A stretch of DNA of 39,872 nt from NCBI GenBank assembly GCA_038040195.1, contig JBBPIR010000010.1, forward strand, positions 1 to 39,872, written 5' to 3'. The position numbers were made by a program, and so were the translations under genes. Each line of letters begins with the position of its first letter. Position 1 is the first letter of the stretch. The notes below the pieces were generated by a model that worked only from the letters and a program-made list of their open reading frames with translations, did no database searches and was not told the origin of the DNA. Source of the DNA: Chloroflexota bacterium. Its GTDB lineage: Bacteria > Chloroflexota > Limnocylindria > QHBO01. Positions 9,003-17,095 of this stretch are shown one piece after another.

Positions 9003-9035
9003 TATTGTCAGGCGACCGAACCTCGCCACCAGGAG
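9003..9035 (+). promoter_or_regulatory. Leader before moxR: -10 box TATTGT and Shine-Dalgarno AGGAG
   Basis: TATTGT at 9003-9008 fits the local TANNNT pattern and AGGAG at 9031-9035 lies 6 nt before the TTG at 9042. Together they suggest that the MoxR module can be transcribed separately from the upstream cell-wall genes. Confidence 0.45.
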
Positions 9036-9041
9036 TGCGCC

Positions 9042-9998
9042 TTGAACGTCCAGGAACCGGCAGAGCGGACCATCGGCAACATCGAGCGGGTCATCGTCGG
9101 TAAGCACGCTGAGGTCCGGCTGGCCCTGGTGGCGCTCCTGTGCGAAGGCCACATCCTGATCGAGGACGTGCCCGGGGTCGGCAAGACGATGCTCGCCAAG
9201 GCCCTGAGCCGCAGTGTGGGATGCACGTTCCGTCGTATCCAATTCACCCCGGACCTCCTGCCCTCGGACGTCACGGGGCTGTCGATCTTCAACCAGAAGA
9301 CCCAGGATTTCGAGTTCCGCCCCGGGCCGATCATGGCCCAGGTCGTCCTGGCCGACGAGATCAACCGAGCCACGCCCAAGACCCAGAGCGCGCTGCTCGA
9401 ATGCATGGAGGAGCGGCAGGCCACGATCGATGGCGTGAGCTACCCGATGCAGAGGCCGTTCCTGGTCATCGCCACCCAGAACCCGATCGAGTACGAGGGC
9501 ACGTTCGCCCTGCCCGAGGCCCAGCTCGACCGCTTCCTGCTGCGCATCCGGCTCGGGTATCCGAAGCCGATGGAGGAGCTCGTCATCCTCGACGAGCAGA
9601 AACGCCTGCACCCGATCGAGTCGGTCCAGCAGGTCCTGCCCCTGGATGAGCTGCGCCAGATGCAGGTCGGCGTGAAGGAGATCTACGTCGATCAGGGCGT
9701 GGCCGACTACATCGTTCGGCTGGTGGGCGCTACCCGCGAGCACGCCGACGTGTACCTCGGGGCGTCGCCGCGCGGGTCGCTCCACCTGTACAAGGCGGCG
9801 CAGGCACTGGCCGCCGTCAACGGACGGGACTACGTCATCCCCGACGACGTCAAGCAGCTCGCGGTCCCGGTGCTCGGCCACCGGCTGATCGTGCGCAGCC
9901 AGGCCTCGCTGCGCGAGGTCGACAACGACGCCATCGTGCGCGAGGTGCTCTCCACGGTGCCCATCGCCGAGCCGTCTGAGGCCGGCACGCCGGCCTAG
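9042..9998 (+). CDS. moxR: MoxR-family AAA+ ATPase
   Basis: A 318-residue AAA+ protein. Walker A PGVGKT (about residues 44-49), Walker B VLADEINR, the sensor region [23 protein letters not shown] and the C-terminal lid ([14 protein letters not shown]) are all present and typical of MoxR chaperones, which act with DUF58/VWA partners in assembling or activating complexes. The DUF58 and transglutaminase genes follow directly, the commonest MoxR context. The start is TTG at 9042, 6 nt after AGGAG; the open frame runs back to 8709 but that part overlaps pbpA and is not related to MoxR. Confidence 0.93.
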   Translation: MNVQEPAERTIGNIERVIVGKHAEVRLALVALLCEGHILIEDVPGVGKTMLAKALSRSVGCTFRRIQFTPDLLPSDVTGLSIFNQKTQDFEFRPGPIMAQVVLADEINRATPKTQSALLECMEERQATIDGVSYPMQRPFLVIATQNPIEYEGTFALPEAQLDRFLLRIRLGYPKPMEELVILDEQKRLHPIESVQQVLPLDELRQMQVGVKEIYVDQGVADYIVRLVGATREHADVYLGASPRGSLHLYKAAQALAAVNGRDYVIPDDVKQLAVPVLGHRLIVRSQASLREVDNDAIVREVLSTVPIAEPSEAGTPA

Positions 9999-10026
9999 GC
10001 CGGCCTCGCCGCAGACCCGGACCGCG

Positions 10027-11265
10027 ATGGGTCAGATCGGGCGCCGGCTGCCGGTGATCTTCATCGCCACCGTCCTCGTGGTGGCGGCCTTCAGCACCGG
10101 TATCAGCGTCCTGTTCTTTCTTGTCTACCTCGCCGGCGCCCTGATCATCGGTTCCTGGTGGTACGCGCGGCGCGGGCTGGGCGGCGTCCGCGCGGGCTAT
10201 CACGTGCTGAACCCGCGAGCCCAGGTCGGAGAGGTCCTGCACGCGGTGTATCGCATCGACAACGACGCGGGCTGGAGCAAGCCCTGGCTTGAGGTCACCA
10301 ATGACTCAACGCTCCCGATCGGCCTCCCGGGTCGGGTGATCGGGGTCCGGGCCGAGTCCAGCCGCCAGTGGCTGTCCAAGGTCTCGCTGACCCGCCGCGG
10401 GACGTATCGCATCGGTCCGGTGAAGGTCCGCACCGGGGACCCATTCGGGCTGTTCACGTCGGAGATGGTGGTGGGCCGGCCCACCACGGTGGTGGTCTTT
10501 CCGAAGCTCTTCGAGCTGCCCCACTGGCGCCTCCCGCCCGCTCCCATCGAGGGGACGTCGTCTGCCCGTCGCCGCCGGGAGACGGCTTCGCCCCTGGCGG
10601 CGACCATCCGCCCGTACGCGCCGGGCGACGCGATCAACCGCATCCACTGGCTCAGCAGCGTCCGCCACGGCGAGCTCCAGGTCAAAGAGTTCGATCCGGA
10701 GCAGGCGGCCGATCTGTGGATGCTGCTGGACCTCGAGCGCGCGGCACACGTGGGAACCGGGGACGGCTCGTCGGTCGAACTTGCGGTCAGCGTCGCGGCG
10801 TCGATCGCGGTCCGGACCCTGGCCGACAACCGGTCCGTGGGGCTGACCGCCTCCGCCCGTCGGGCCCAGGTCCTGACGCCGGACCGCGGGTCGCGGGTGG
10901 AGCAGAAGATCCTCCATCTGCTGGCCAACGTCCAGGCCGACGGTCTCCAGCCCCTGGCCGAGGTGGTGGCCGCCAGCCTGCCCCAGTTCCGGCGGGGGAT
11001 GACCGTGTGCATCGTGACCGGCTCCACGCGGCGGGAGTGGGTGCGCCCGCTCTCCAGCCTGGCGCGACGGGGAGTGGGGGCGATTGCGGTGCTGGTTGAC
11101 CTCGACTCGTTCGCCGCCGCCGACTCCCCAACCGCGAGCTCGGGTCCCCGCGAGCTGAACGCCGTCCGCCACGCGCTGAGCGAGTACGGATTTGCCCACG
11201 TCGTTCTGCGCGCCGGCGATGACCCGGCACGGGTGCTGGTCACTCGGGAGCGCGTCCGTGCTTGA
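10027..11265 (+). CDS. DUF58 domain protein
   Basis: A 412-residue protein with two N-terminal hydrophobic segments (about residues 10-50), a beta-rich middle portion and the DUF58 signature around residues 195-230 (RPYAPGDAINRIHWLSS, then ELQVKEFDPEQ). The C-terminal part has a VWA-like alpha/beta pattern. DUF58 proteins occur with MoxR ATPases and membrane transglutaminases; they are thought to be MoxR clients acting at the membrane, but no enzymatic activity is established. The stop overlaps the next gene by 8 nt. ATG 10027 has no obvious Shine-Dalgarno. Confidence 0.9.
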   Translation: MGQIGRRLPVIFIATVLVVAAFSTGISVLFFLVYLAGALIIGSWWYARRGLGGVRAGYHVLNPRAQVGEVLHAVYRIDNDAGWSKPWLEVTNDSTLPIGLPGRVIGVRAESSRQWLSKVSLTRRGTYRIGPVKVRTGDPFGLFTSEMVVGRPTTVVVFPKLFELPHWRLPPAPIEGTSSARRRRETASPLAATIRPYAPGDAINRIHWLSSVRHGELQVKEFDPEQAADLWMLLDLERAAHVGTGDGSSVELAVSVAASIAVRTLADNRSVGLTASARRAQVLTPDRGSRVEQKILHLLANVQADGLQPLAEVVAASLPQFRRGMTVCIVTGSTRREWVRPLSSLARRGVGAIAVLVDLDSFAAADSPTASSGPRELNAVRHALSEYGFAHVVLRAGDDPARVLVTRERVRA

Positions 11266-13558
11266 CGAACCGGTCGAGGTTCGGCGGACGCTGCGGGGCC
11301 CGCGCGAGGGCTGGCTGAGCGTCGCCCTGCTGGGGGTCATGCTGCTCAGCCTGTGCTGGGCGGTGCAGTCTGCAGGCTGGCTCGATCAGCTCGACTTCCT
11401 GCCACCGGTCGCGATCTGGGCCCTGATCGGGGGACTGGGCCTCGGCACCAGCCGCCTGTCAGTGTCCGTCACGATCCCCCTGGCGGCGGTTTCCGGGGCA
11501 GCGATCGTGCTGTGGACCGTTGGTGGGGAGTACTTCCCGGAGCTCGACCAGCTCGGGCGCCTGGATGCCATGCGCGGAACCGGCATCGATGCGGCGGTGA
11601 CTGCGTACCGCTTCGGGAGCATTCAGTCGGCGGTCGTCCTGGCCCTGGCCATTGGGGCGCTGATGTGGGTCACCGCCTACACGGCCGCGTTCGCGGTGTA
11701 CCGCCGCCACCACGTCCTGGACGCCATCCTGCTGATCGGCGCATTCCTGGTGATCAACCTGGTTGCCACGGTCCGCGACCTGTTCGGCCTCCTGATCCTG
11801 TTTGCCATGGCCGCGATGTTGCTCTGGCTGCGGGCCGCACTCGTCGAGCGGCGGTCCGGCTGGCAGCAGCGCCGGGTGAGCGAGAACCTCGACGTGCCGG
11901 CTTCGATCATGCGCAGCGGCGTCGTGTTCACGTTCGCGGCCATCGGCCTGGCCTTCGTGCTGACGTCGGTGGCGGTGGCGGCGCCACTGACCGCGGCCGT
12001 GCGCAGCCTGGACCAGGTCTGGCTCGACCTCGCCGATGAGGCGAGTGGATTCTTCCAGGGTCTGAACAGCAGCAACGCCCGCCCGGTGACGGCCGGCTTC
12101 GGCCCGCGCATGACCGTGGGCGGCGTGTGGAGCACGAGCGACGACCCTGTCCTGACCCTGTTCGCCGAGCGACCCTATTACCTGGCGGCAGTCACCTATG
12201 ACCACTATACGGGGCGCGGCTGGGCGCGGACCGATGGGCGACCACGCTCGGTCGGCGCCGAGCAGGATGTGTTCCCTGACTGGACCCCCGACCGACCCCT
12301 GGTGGCCGAGGGATTCCAGCTGGAGACGGTCACCGTCCAGATCGTTCGCCCGCAGGGGCGCGATCTCTTCACGCCGGGTTTCCCGGTGCGCCTGTTTGCG
12401 CCGGTGGTCGTCACCGAGCCGGGCGGGCTGCCATTCATGGGCGGTCTGGAGGCGGCCGGCGCCCTGAGCCCGGATCAGTCGTACGACATCACCGCCACCA
12501 TCTCCGAGGTGACCGAAGCCCAGCTGGCGGCGGCCTCGACCGATTATGAAGAGGAAGTCCTGGCTCTGTACCTCGGCACCGACGGCATCACCGAGCAGAC
12601 GCGCGTCCTGGCGCAGGACATCGCGGCCGGCGCCACAGACCCGTACCACCAGGCCAAGGCGATTGCCACCTTCCTGCGAACGAACCCAGCATTCGCCTAC
12701 GACACGTCAGTGACGCCGCCCTCCGACCCGAGTCTAGACCTGGTGGACTACTTCCTGTTCCAGAGCCAGCGTGGGTTCTGCACCTATTACGCCTCGACCA
12801 TGGTCATGATGGCCCGCAGCCTGGGCATTCCCGCCCGCCTGGCGGTTGGCTACGCGCCCGGTGTGCTGGTGGAGGATGGGGCCTACGAGGTCACGGCCCG
12901 GAACGCCCACGCCTGGGCCGAGCTGTACTTCCCCGGCTATGGGTGGCAGATCTTCGAGGCCACCAAGTCCATCGATCCCAAGTTCAACCGGCGCAGCGGT
13001 GACCCCGCCGGCGCGCGTCCCATCCCCAGCGGGCGAGGCGTGGACTTCCAGGGCCCGTTCGCGCCCGGCATCGACTCGCCGACCAAGATCCTTCCCACCG
13101 CCAGCTTCGTGCCCATCCCGGGCGGTTTCCAGGCCGGCCAAACCTCGCCGACCGAGGAGGCGCGAGCCAACAACGGCTGGATCTTCCTGGCCCTGGCCGG
13201 GGGGGCAGTCCTGATCGGGGCGTGGCGCTGGTTCTCTGCCCGCCGGCGCTTCCGCTTCCTGTCCCCCGGCGACCGGGGCTGGGCGCGATTGAACCTGGCC
13301 GCTCAGCGGGCGGGGATTGGACGCCGACCGGCGGAGACGTTCTACGAGTACGCCGGCTGGCTGGAAGCCGAGCTGCCGAGCCGGGCCGGCGAGATCCGCA
13401 CCATCGCGGAGGGGAAGGTGTGGTCTGCCTATTCCGGCCGCTCCATGAGCGAGCGCGCGATCGAGGCGATTGAGCGGGCCTGGGATACGCTGCGCTTCCC
13501 GCTGGCCGGATTGGCGGTCCGCCGCCGGGTGGCCGCGCTGCTCGGGCGCCGCGCCTGA
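11258..13558 (+). CDS. Membrane transglutaminase-like protein (DUF3488 / transglut core / DUF4129)
   Basis: A 766-residue TgpA-like protein. Several N-terminal membrane helices (about residues 15-260) are followed by an extracytoplasmic region with a papain-like transglutaminase core (about 450-600). The catalytic Cys lies in RGFCTYYAS, the His in NAHAWAE, and the third position in WQIFEATKS (Glu where many relatives have Asp). A further membrane helix near residue 650 and a cytoplasmic DUF4129-like tail follow. Members are linked to cell-envelope processes in the MoxR-DUF58 setting. GTG 11258 is chosen because it overlaps the DUF58 stop by only 8 nt and gives a plausible N-terminus; the upstream ATG would add an out-of-family extension. 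Confidence 0.9.
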   Translation: MLDEPVEVRRTLRGPREGWLSVALLGVMLLSLCWAVQSAGWLDQLDFLPPVAIWALIGGLGLGTSRLSVSVTIPLAAVSGAAIVLWTVGGEYFPELDQLGRLDAMRGTGIDAAVTAYRFGSIQSAVVLALAIGALMWVTAYTAAFAVYRRHHVLDAILLIGAFLVINLVATVRDLFGLLILFAMAAMLLWLRAALVERRSGWQQRRVSENLDVPASIMRSGVVFTFAAIGLAFVLTSVAVAAPLTAAVRSLDQVWLDLADEASGFFQGLNSSNARPVTAGFGPRMTVGGVWSTSDDPVLTLFAERPYYLAAVTYDHYTGRGWARTDGRPRSVGAEQDVFPDWTPDRPLVAEGFQLETVTVQIVRPQGRDLFTPGFPVRLFAPVVVTEPGGLPFMGGLEAAGALSPDQSYDITATISEVTEAQLAAASTDYEEEVLALYLGTDGITEQTRVLAQDIAAGATDPYHQAKAIATFLRTNPAFAYDTSVTPPSDPSLDLVDYFLFQSQRGFCTYYASTMVMMARSLGIPARLAVGYAPGVLVEDGAYEVTARNAHAWAELYFPGYGWQIFEATKSIDPKFNRRSGDPAGARPIPSGRGVDFQGPFAPGIDSPTKILPTASFVPIPGGFQAGQTSPTEEARANNGWIFLALAGGAVLIGAWRWFSARRRFRFLSPGDRGWARLNLAAQRAGIGRRPAETFYEYAGWLEAELPSRAGEIRTIAEGKVWSAYSGRSMSERAIEAIERAWDTLRFPLAGLAVRRRVAALLGRRA

Positions 13559-13562
13559 CCGG

Positions 13563-14723
13563 CTAGGTGACTCCCACGCCGGCCCGGGCGTCGTAGGCCG
13601 CCCGCCCGGCATCGCGGGCCGCAGACGGGTCCGCCGGCCGGCCCATGGCCTCCAGGGCTTCGGCCATCACGGTCAGGGCGGCGTCGATCTCCCCCCAGGC
13701 GACGTCGCCCATGTGGCCGATGCGCAGGATCCGCCCGGTCCATTTGCCCTGGCCGCCGGCCAGGACCAGGCCGCGGCTTCGGAGCGCCGAGCCGAACTCG
13801 CCCCAGTCCAGGCCGTCCGGCAGCCAGGCGGCGGTCACGGTCGCCGACCGGTACTCCGGCGCGGCGACGAGGGTGAAGGCGAGTGCCTCGAGACCGGCGG
13901 CGGCCCCGGCCGCGACGGCCGCATGGCGGGCCCAGGTCTGCTCGCGGCCCTCGGCTTCGAGGTTGGCGACGCCCACCCGCAGCCCGTACAAGACGCTGAC
14001 GGCCGGAGTCCACGGCGTTTGGCCCTTCTCCGCCCAGCGGCGGGCCTCCCCGAGGTCCCAATAGAAGCGCGGCATGCGGGCCTCGGCCTCCGCCGCTCGG
14101 GCGCGCTCGCCGACGGCGGCGATGGCGATTCCCGGCGACGCCATGAAGGCCTTTTGCGACGCGCTGACCACGAGGTCCACGCCCCACTCGTCCATCTCGA
14201 ACGGCAGGGCGCCCAGGCCGCTGATACCGTCCACCAGGACCAGCGCCTCTCCGGGCGCGGCGCGTACCGTCGCGACCAGCTCGCGCAGCGGGTTCGTCAC
14301 CCCGGTCGAGGTCTCGTTGTGCGTCAGCAGCACCGCGCGATACGGTTCCGAGCCGGCCAGGTGCGCCGCCAGCCGATCCGGATCCGCGGCGCTGCCCCAG
14401 TCGAAGTCGAGCCGGTCCACGTCGGCACCGAAGATCTCGGCGATCTGCGCGAACCGGTCGCCGAAGGCTCCGATCGAGACGCCCAGCACACGGTCGCCGG
14501 GCGACAGCGTGTTCACCACCGCCGCCTCCAGGGCCCCCGTCCCCGAGCCGGTGAGCAGGAACACCTCGCCACCGGTGCCGATCAGGCGTCCCAGCCCGGT
14601 CGTGGTCTCGCGCAGGAGCTCCGCGAACTCCGGTCCGCGGTGGTTGATCATCGGACCGGCCTGCGCATGGCGAACGGCGCGGGGGAGGGGCGTGGGGCCC
14701 GGAACACGGAGGTTCTGCTCCAT
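13563..14723 (-). CDS. Class V aminotransferase (serine-glyoxylate/alanine-glyoxylate type)
   Basis: A 386-residue PLP enzyme of fold type I. Visible motifs are the N-terminal VPGPTPLP, the cofactor loop LTGSGTGALEAAVVN, the ETSTG segment, the PLP-contacting Asp in LVDGISGLGALPFEMDEWGVD and the Schiff-base Lys191 in SASQKAFMASPG. This set is shared by serine-glyoxylate, alanine-glyoxylate and (S)-ureidoglycine-glyoxylate (PucG) aminotransferases and by the phosphoserine and 2-aminoethylphosphonate branches; substrate choice cannot be read here. The start at 14723 gives MEQNLRVPGPT and lies 6 nt after a TATCAT box, favouring it over the ATG seven codons upstream. It diverges from rarA. Confidence 0.9.
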   Translation of the reverse strand: MEQNLRVPGPTPLPRAVRHAQAGPMINHRGPEFAELLRETTTGLGRLIGTGGEVFLLTGSGTGALEAAVVNTLSPGDRVLGVSIGAFGDRFAQIAEIFGADVDRLDFDWGSAADPDRLAAHLAGSEPYRAVLLTHNETSTGVTNPLRELVATVRAAPGEALVLVDGISGLGALPFEMDEWGVDLVVSASQKAFMASPGIAIAAVGERARAAEAEARMPRFYWDLGEARRWAEKGQTPWTPAVSVLYGLRVGVANLEAEGREQTWARHAAVAAGAAAGLEALAFTLVAAPEYRSATVTAAWLPDGLDWGEFGSALRSRGLVLAGGQGKWTGRILRIGHMGDVAWGEIDAALTVMAEALEAMGRPADPSAARDAGRAAYDARAGVGVT

Positions 14724-14729
14724 CCGGGC

Positions 14730-14750
14730 ATGATAGCGACGCACTAGACT
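14730..14750. promoter_or_regulatory. Interlocked divergent leaderless promoters (aminotransferase / rarA)
   Basis: TATCAT on the minus strand (14735-14730) ends 6 nt before the aminotransferase ATG at 14723. TAGACT on the plus strand (14745-14750) ends 6 nt before the rarA ATG at 14757. Only 9 bp separate the two boxes, so the polymerase footprints must overlap. No -35 consensus is visible for either. Confidence 0.65.
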
Positions 14751-14756
14751 CGCCCC

Positions 14757-16088
14757 ATGCCCCGGCGCACCCCGGTGGTCATGCCCGACCGCCCGTTATT
14801 CGAGGACCAGCCCGACCCCGGCGCACCCCTCGCCGCGCGCCTCCGACCGGCGCACCTCGAGCAATTCGTCGGCCAGCAGCATCTGGTCGGCCCCGAAGGC
14901 GCCCTCCTGCAGGTCGTGCGCCCAGGCTACCTGCCGAGCCTGGTCTTCTGGGGTCCGCCGGGGAGCGGCAAGACTACCCTTGCGCGCCTGGTCGCCGACC
15001 AGGCCGGCGGTGCCTGGCGCCAGCTCAGCGCAGTCACCAGCGGTGTCGCCGACGTCCGGGCCCTGGTCGCCGAGGCCCAGGCCCGACGCGAAGCGGGCGG
15101 GCGCACCGTCCTGTTCATCGACGAGCTGCATCGGTTCAACAAGGCCCAGCAGGATGCCCTCCTGCCTCACGTCGAGGACGGCTCCATCACGCTCCTGGGA
15201 GCCACCACCGAGAACCCGTACTACGAGCTGAATGCCCCGCTCCTGAGCCGAATGCGCGTTTATCGGCTTGAACCGCTGGACGCGGAGGACCTTACCGTCA
15301 TCATCAACCGCGCTCTGACCGATGCGGCCGGCCTGTCCGGCCGCCTGTCGCTGACCGATGACGGCCTGACCGCGCTGCTCGACATGTCGGGGGGTGACGC
15401 ACGCCAGGCCCTCAACGTGCTCGAGGCCGCGGCCGCGACCGCACCGGACGGGTCAGCCCTCGACGCAGTGGCCCTATCGACTGCGGCCCAGGAACGCCTG
15501 CTGGCCTACGACCGCGCCGGTGACGGGCACTACGAGGCGATCAGCGCCTTCATCAAGAGCATGCGCGGCAACGACCCCGATGCGGCCCTGTACTGGTGCG
15601 CGTCCATGATCGCCGCCGGAGAGGACCCGACCTACATCGCGCGCCGGATCGTGATCGCCGCCAGCGAGGACGTGGGCAACGCGGACCCGCGGGCGCTGCA
15701 GATAGCGGTGGCCGCCATGCAGGCGGTCGAGATGATCGGCCTGCCCGAGGCCCAGTACGCCTTGGCCCAGGCTGCCAGCTATATCGCTGCGGCGCCGAAG
15801 TCGAATCGGGCCGGGGCCGGATATTGGGCGGCGCTGGCCGACGTGGAGGAAAAAGGCCGGCTGCCAGTGCCGCTCCACCTACGCCCGGGTACCCATCGGC
15901 GGCTGGCCCGCGAGCAGGGCCATGGCAAGGGGTATCGGTACCCGCACGATTTTCCCGGCGCAGATGTCGACCAGCAGTATCTGCCCGATGCCCTGCTCGG
16001 GCGGGTCTACTACGAGCCGTCAGACCAGGGGATGGAAGCGCAGATCGGGGAGCGGCTGCGCCGGCTGATGGACGCCCGGAAGGGCTAG
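14757..16088 (+). CDS. rarA: Replication-associated recombination protein RarA/MgsA
   Basis: A 443-residue AAA+ ATPase related to clamp loaders that acts at stalled replication forks. Walker A is GPPGSGKT (residues 66-73) and Walker B is FIDELHRFNK (Asp122-Glu123). The N-terminal PLAARLRPAHLEQFVGQQHL, the sensor segment LLGATTENPYYELNAPLLSR and the C-terminal MgsA domain with KSMRGNDPDAALYW and ASEDVGNADP are diagnostic. Length equals the family norm. It appears to be transcribed without a leader from TAGACT. Its stop shares the CTAG palindrome at 16085-16088 with the stop of the convergent gene. Confidence 0.96.
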   Translation: MPRRTPVVMPDRPLFEDQPDPGAPLAARLRPAHLEQFVGQQHLVGPEGALLQVVRPGYLPSLVFWGPPGSGKTTLARLVADQAGGAWRQLSAVTSGVADVRALVAEAQARREAGGRTVLFIDELHRFNKAQQDALLPHVEDGSITLLGATTENPYYELNAPLLSRMRVYRLEPLDAEDLTVIINRALTDAAGLSGRLSLTDDGLTALLDMSGGDARQALNVLEAAAATAPDGSALDAVALSTAAQERLLAYDRAGDGHYEAISAFIKSMRGNDPDAALYWCASMIAAGEDPTYIARRIVIAASEDVGNADPRALQIAVAAMQAVEMIGLPEAQYALAQAASYIAAAPKSNRAGAGYWAALADVEEKGRLPVPLHLRPGTHRRLAREQGHGKGYRYPHDFPGADVDQQYLPDALLGRVYYEPSDQGMEAQIGERLRRLMDARKG

Positions 16089-16438
16089 CTCGGACCGATC
16101 CCGGCCAGGTTGACTGCGACCACGGCCACCCCCAGCAGGGCGGCCATGAGCAGGACCAAGACGGCCGTATTGCGCAGGTCACGCGCCACGTAGTGGTACT
16201 CGGCGCGGGCGGTCTCGCCCAGTCGGGACGAACCGGCCGTCGACAGTCCGGCCGCGAACGGACGCCCGCTCACTCCGGCAGGGGCGGGTAACGGAGCTCG
16301 CGCGGCCTCGCCTGGAGCTGAGGGCAGGCTGGGTGCTGCCGCTGGGCGCGCGCCGCTCGGTCTAGGTGCTGCCGGGTGGCGAGACCGGCGTTGCTGGCGG
16401 GCTCGTCGGGAAGCGGCCTTTCCGCTGCGGCGGGGCAT
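16085..16438 (-). CDS. Small single-pass membrane protein, unknown
   Basis: A 117-residue protein not recognised as a family. The first 80 residues are basic and Ala/Pro/Arg-rich, probably disordered and cytoplasmic; a hydrophobic helix (about residues 91-113, TAVLVLLMAALLGVAVVAV) lies near the C-terminus. The ATG at 16438 is preceded by a GAGGTG site, which decides the start; the frame continues far upstream but there it overlaps the DUF4446 gene and lacks protein character. The segment ARAEYHYVARDLRNTAVLVLL just before the helix looks conserved in type. Function unknown. Confidence 0.65.
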   Translation of the reverse strand: MPRRSGKAASRRARQQRRSRHPAAPRPSGARPAAAPSLPSAPGEAARAPLPAPAGVSGRPFAAGLSTAGSSRLGETARAEYHYVARDLRNTAVLVLLMAALLGVAVVAVNLAGIGPS

Positions 16439-16492
16439 GAGCACCTCGTTGAGCTGATTTCCGCGACGGCCTGATGCTACCGACGGGGTCGG

Positions 16493-16498
16493 TATGAT
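16493..16498 (+). promoter_or_regulatory. -10-like box TATGAT before the DUF4446 gene
   Basis: TATGAT ends 9 nt before the GTG at 16508 with no Shine-Dalgarno between them, fitting the leaderless pattern found at other starts in this window. Confidence 0.5.
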
Positions 16499-16507
16499 AC
16501 CCAGCCC

Positions 16508-17035
16508 GTGGCCGACCTCAACCAGTGGCTGCTCGATAACCTGTGGATCGTCGTCGGCGCATCGGCCCTGGTGGTCCTCGGGCTGGTCGGGGCACTCGTC
16601 ATCCTCGGCCGCAGGCTGTCGAAGGCGACGGCCGCCTACCGGGCACTGGTGCATGAGACGACCGGGACGTCGTTGGCTGGAACCCTGGACGCCCAGGCCG
16701 CCCGAGTGGAGGCCGTGGACCGACGGCTGGCTGAGGTGGACGGCCGGTATCGGCTGGTGGAATCTCGCTCCCGCGGCAGCCTCCAGCACGTGGGGCTGGT
16801 CCGGTTCAACCCGTTCGAGGACACCGGGTCCGATCAGAGCTTCGCCATCGCGCTCCTCGACGACGAGCAGAGCGGGATCGTAATCAGCAGCCTGCACGGC
16901 AGAGGCGGGACCCGGATCTTCGCCAAGCCCGTACAAGCCGGCCAGGCCAGCCACGCCCTGTCGGACGAGGAGCAGAAGGCGGTGCGCATCGCATCTGGTG
17001 GGCTCCGAGACGCCGGCGCTCAACGCGACCGATAA
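16508..17035 (+). CDS. DUF4446 family membrane-anchored protein
   Basis: A 175-residue protein with an N-terminal membrane helix (about residues 12-35, IVVGASALVVLGLVGALVIL), a helical, coiled-coil-prone stretch (40-95) and a compact C-terminal domain carrying the DUF4446 hallmarks VGLVRFNPFEDTGSDQSFA, IALLDDEQSGIVISSLHGR and RIFAKPV. The family is common in Firmicutes and other Gram-positive-type bacteria and has no known function. GTG at 16508 gives the proper N-terminus. It reads toward the helicase gene 60 bp downstream, which seems to have its own promoter. Confidence 0.88.
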   Translation: MADLNQWLLDNLWIVVGASALVVLGLVGALVILGRRLSKATAAYRALVHETTGTSLAGTLDAQAARVEAVDRRLAEVDGRYRLVESRSRGSLQHVGLVRFNPFEDTGSDQSFAIALLDDEQSGIVISSLHGRGGTRIFAKPVQAGQASHALSDEEQKAVRIASGGLRDAGAQRDR

Positions 17036-17082
17036 CCTGTCGCGGCGGCGGCACAGGCTGCCGGCATGCCCGACCCCTCGGC

Positions 17083-17088
17083 TACCAT
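17083..17088 (+). promoter_or_regulatory. -10-like box TACCAT deciding the helicase start
   Basis: TACCAT ends 7 nt before GTG 17096 and lies downstream of the alternative ATG 17066. If it is used, the mRNA begins at the GTG and the ATG is not translated. Confidence 0.5.
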
Positions 17089-17095
17089 CGATTCC

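Noticed and set aside
12734-13612. Long minus-strand frame opposite the transglutaminase gene
   Set aside because: Shadow of the real gene; composition dominated by Gly, Pro, Arg, and no recognisable domain.
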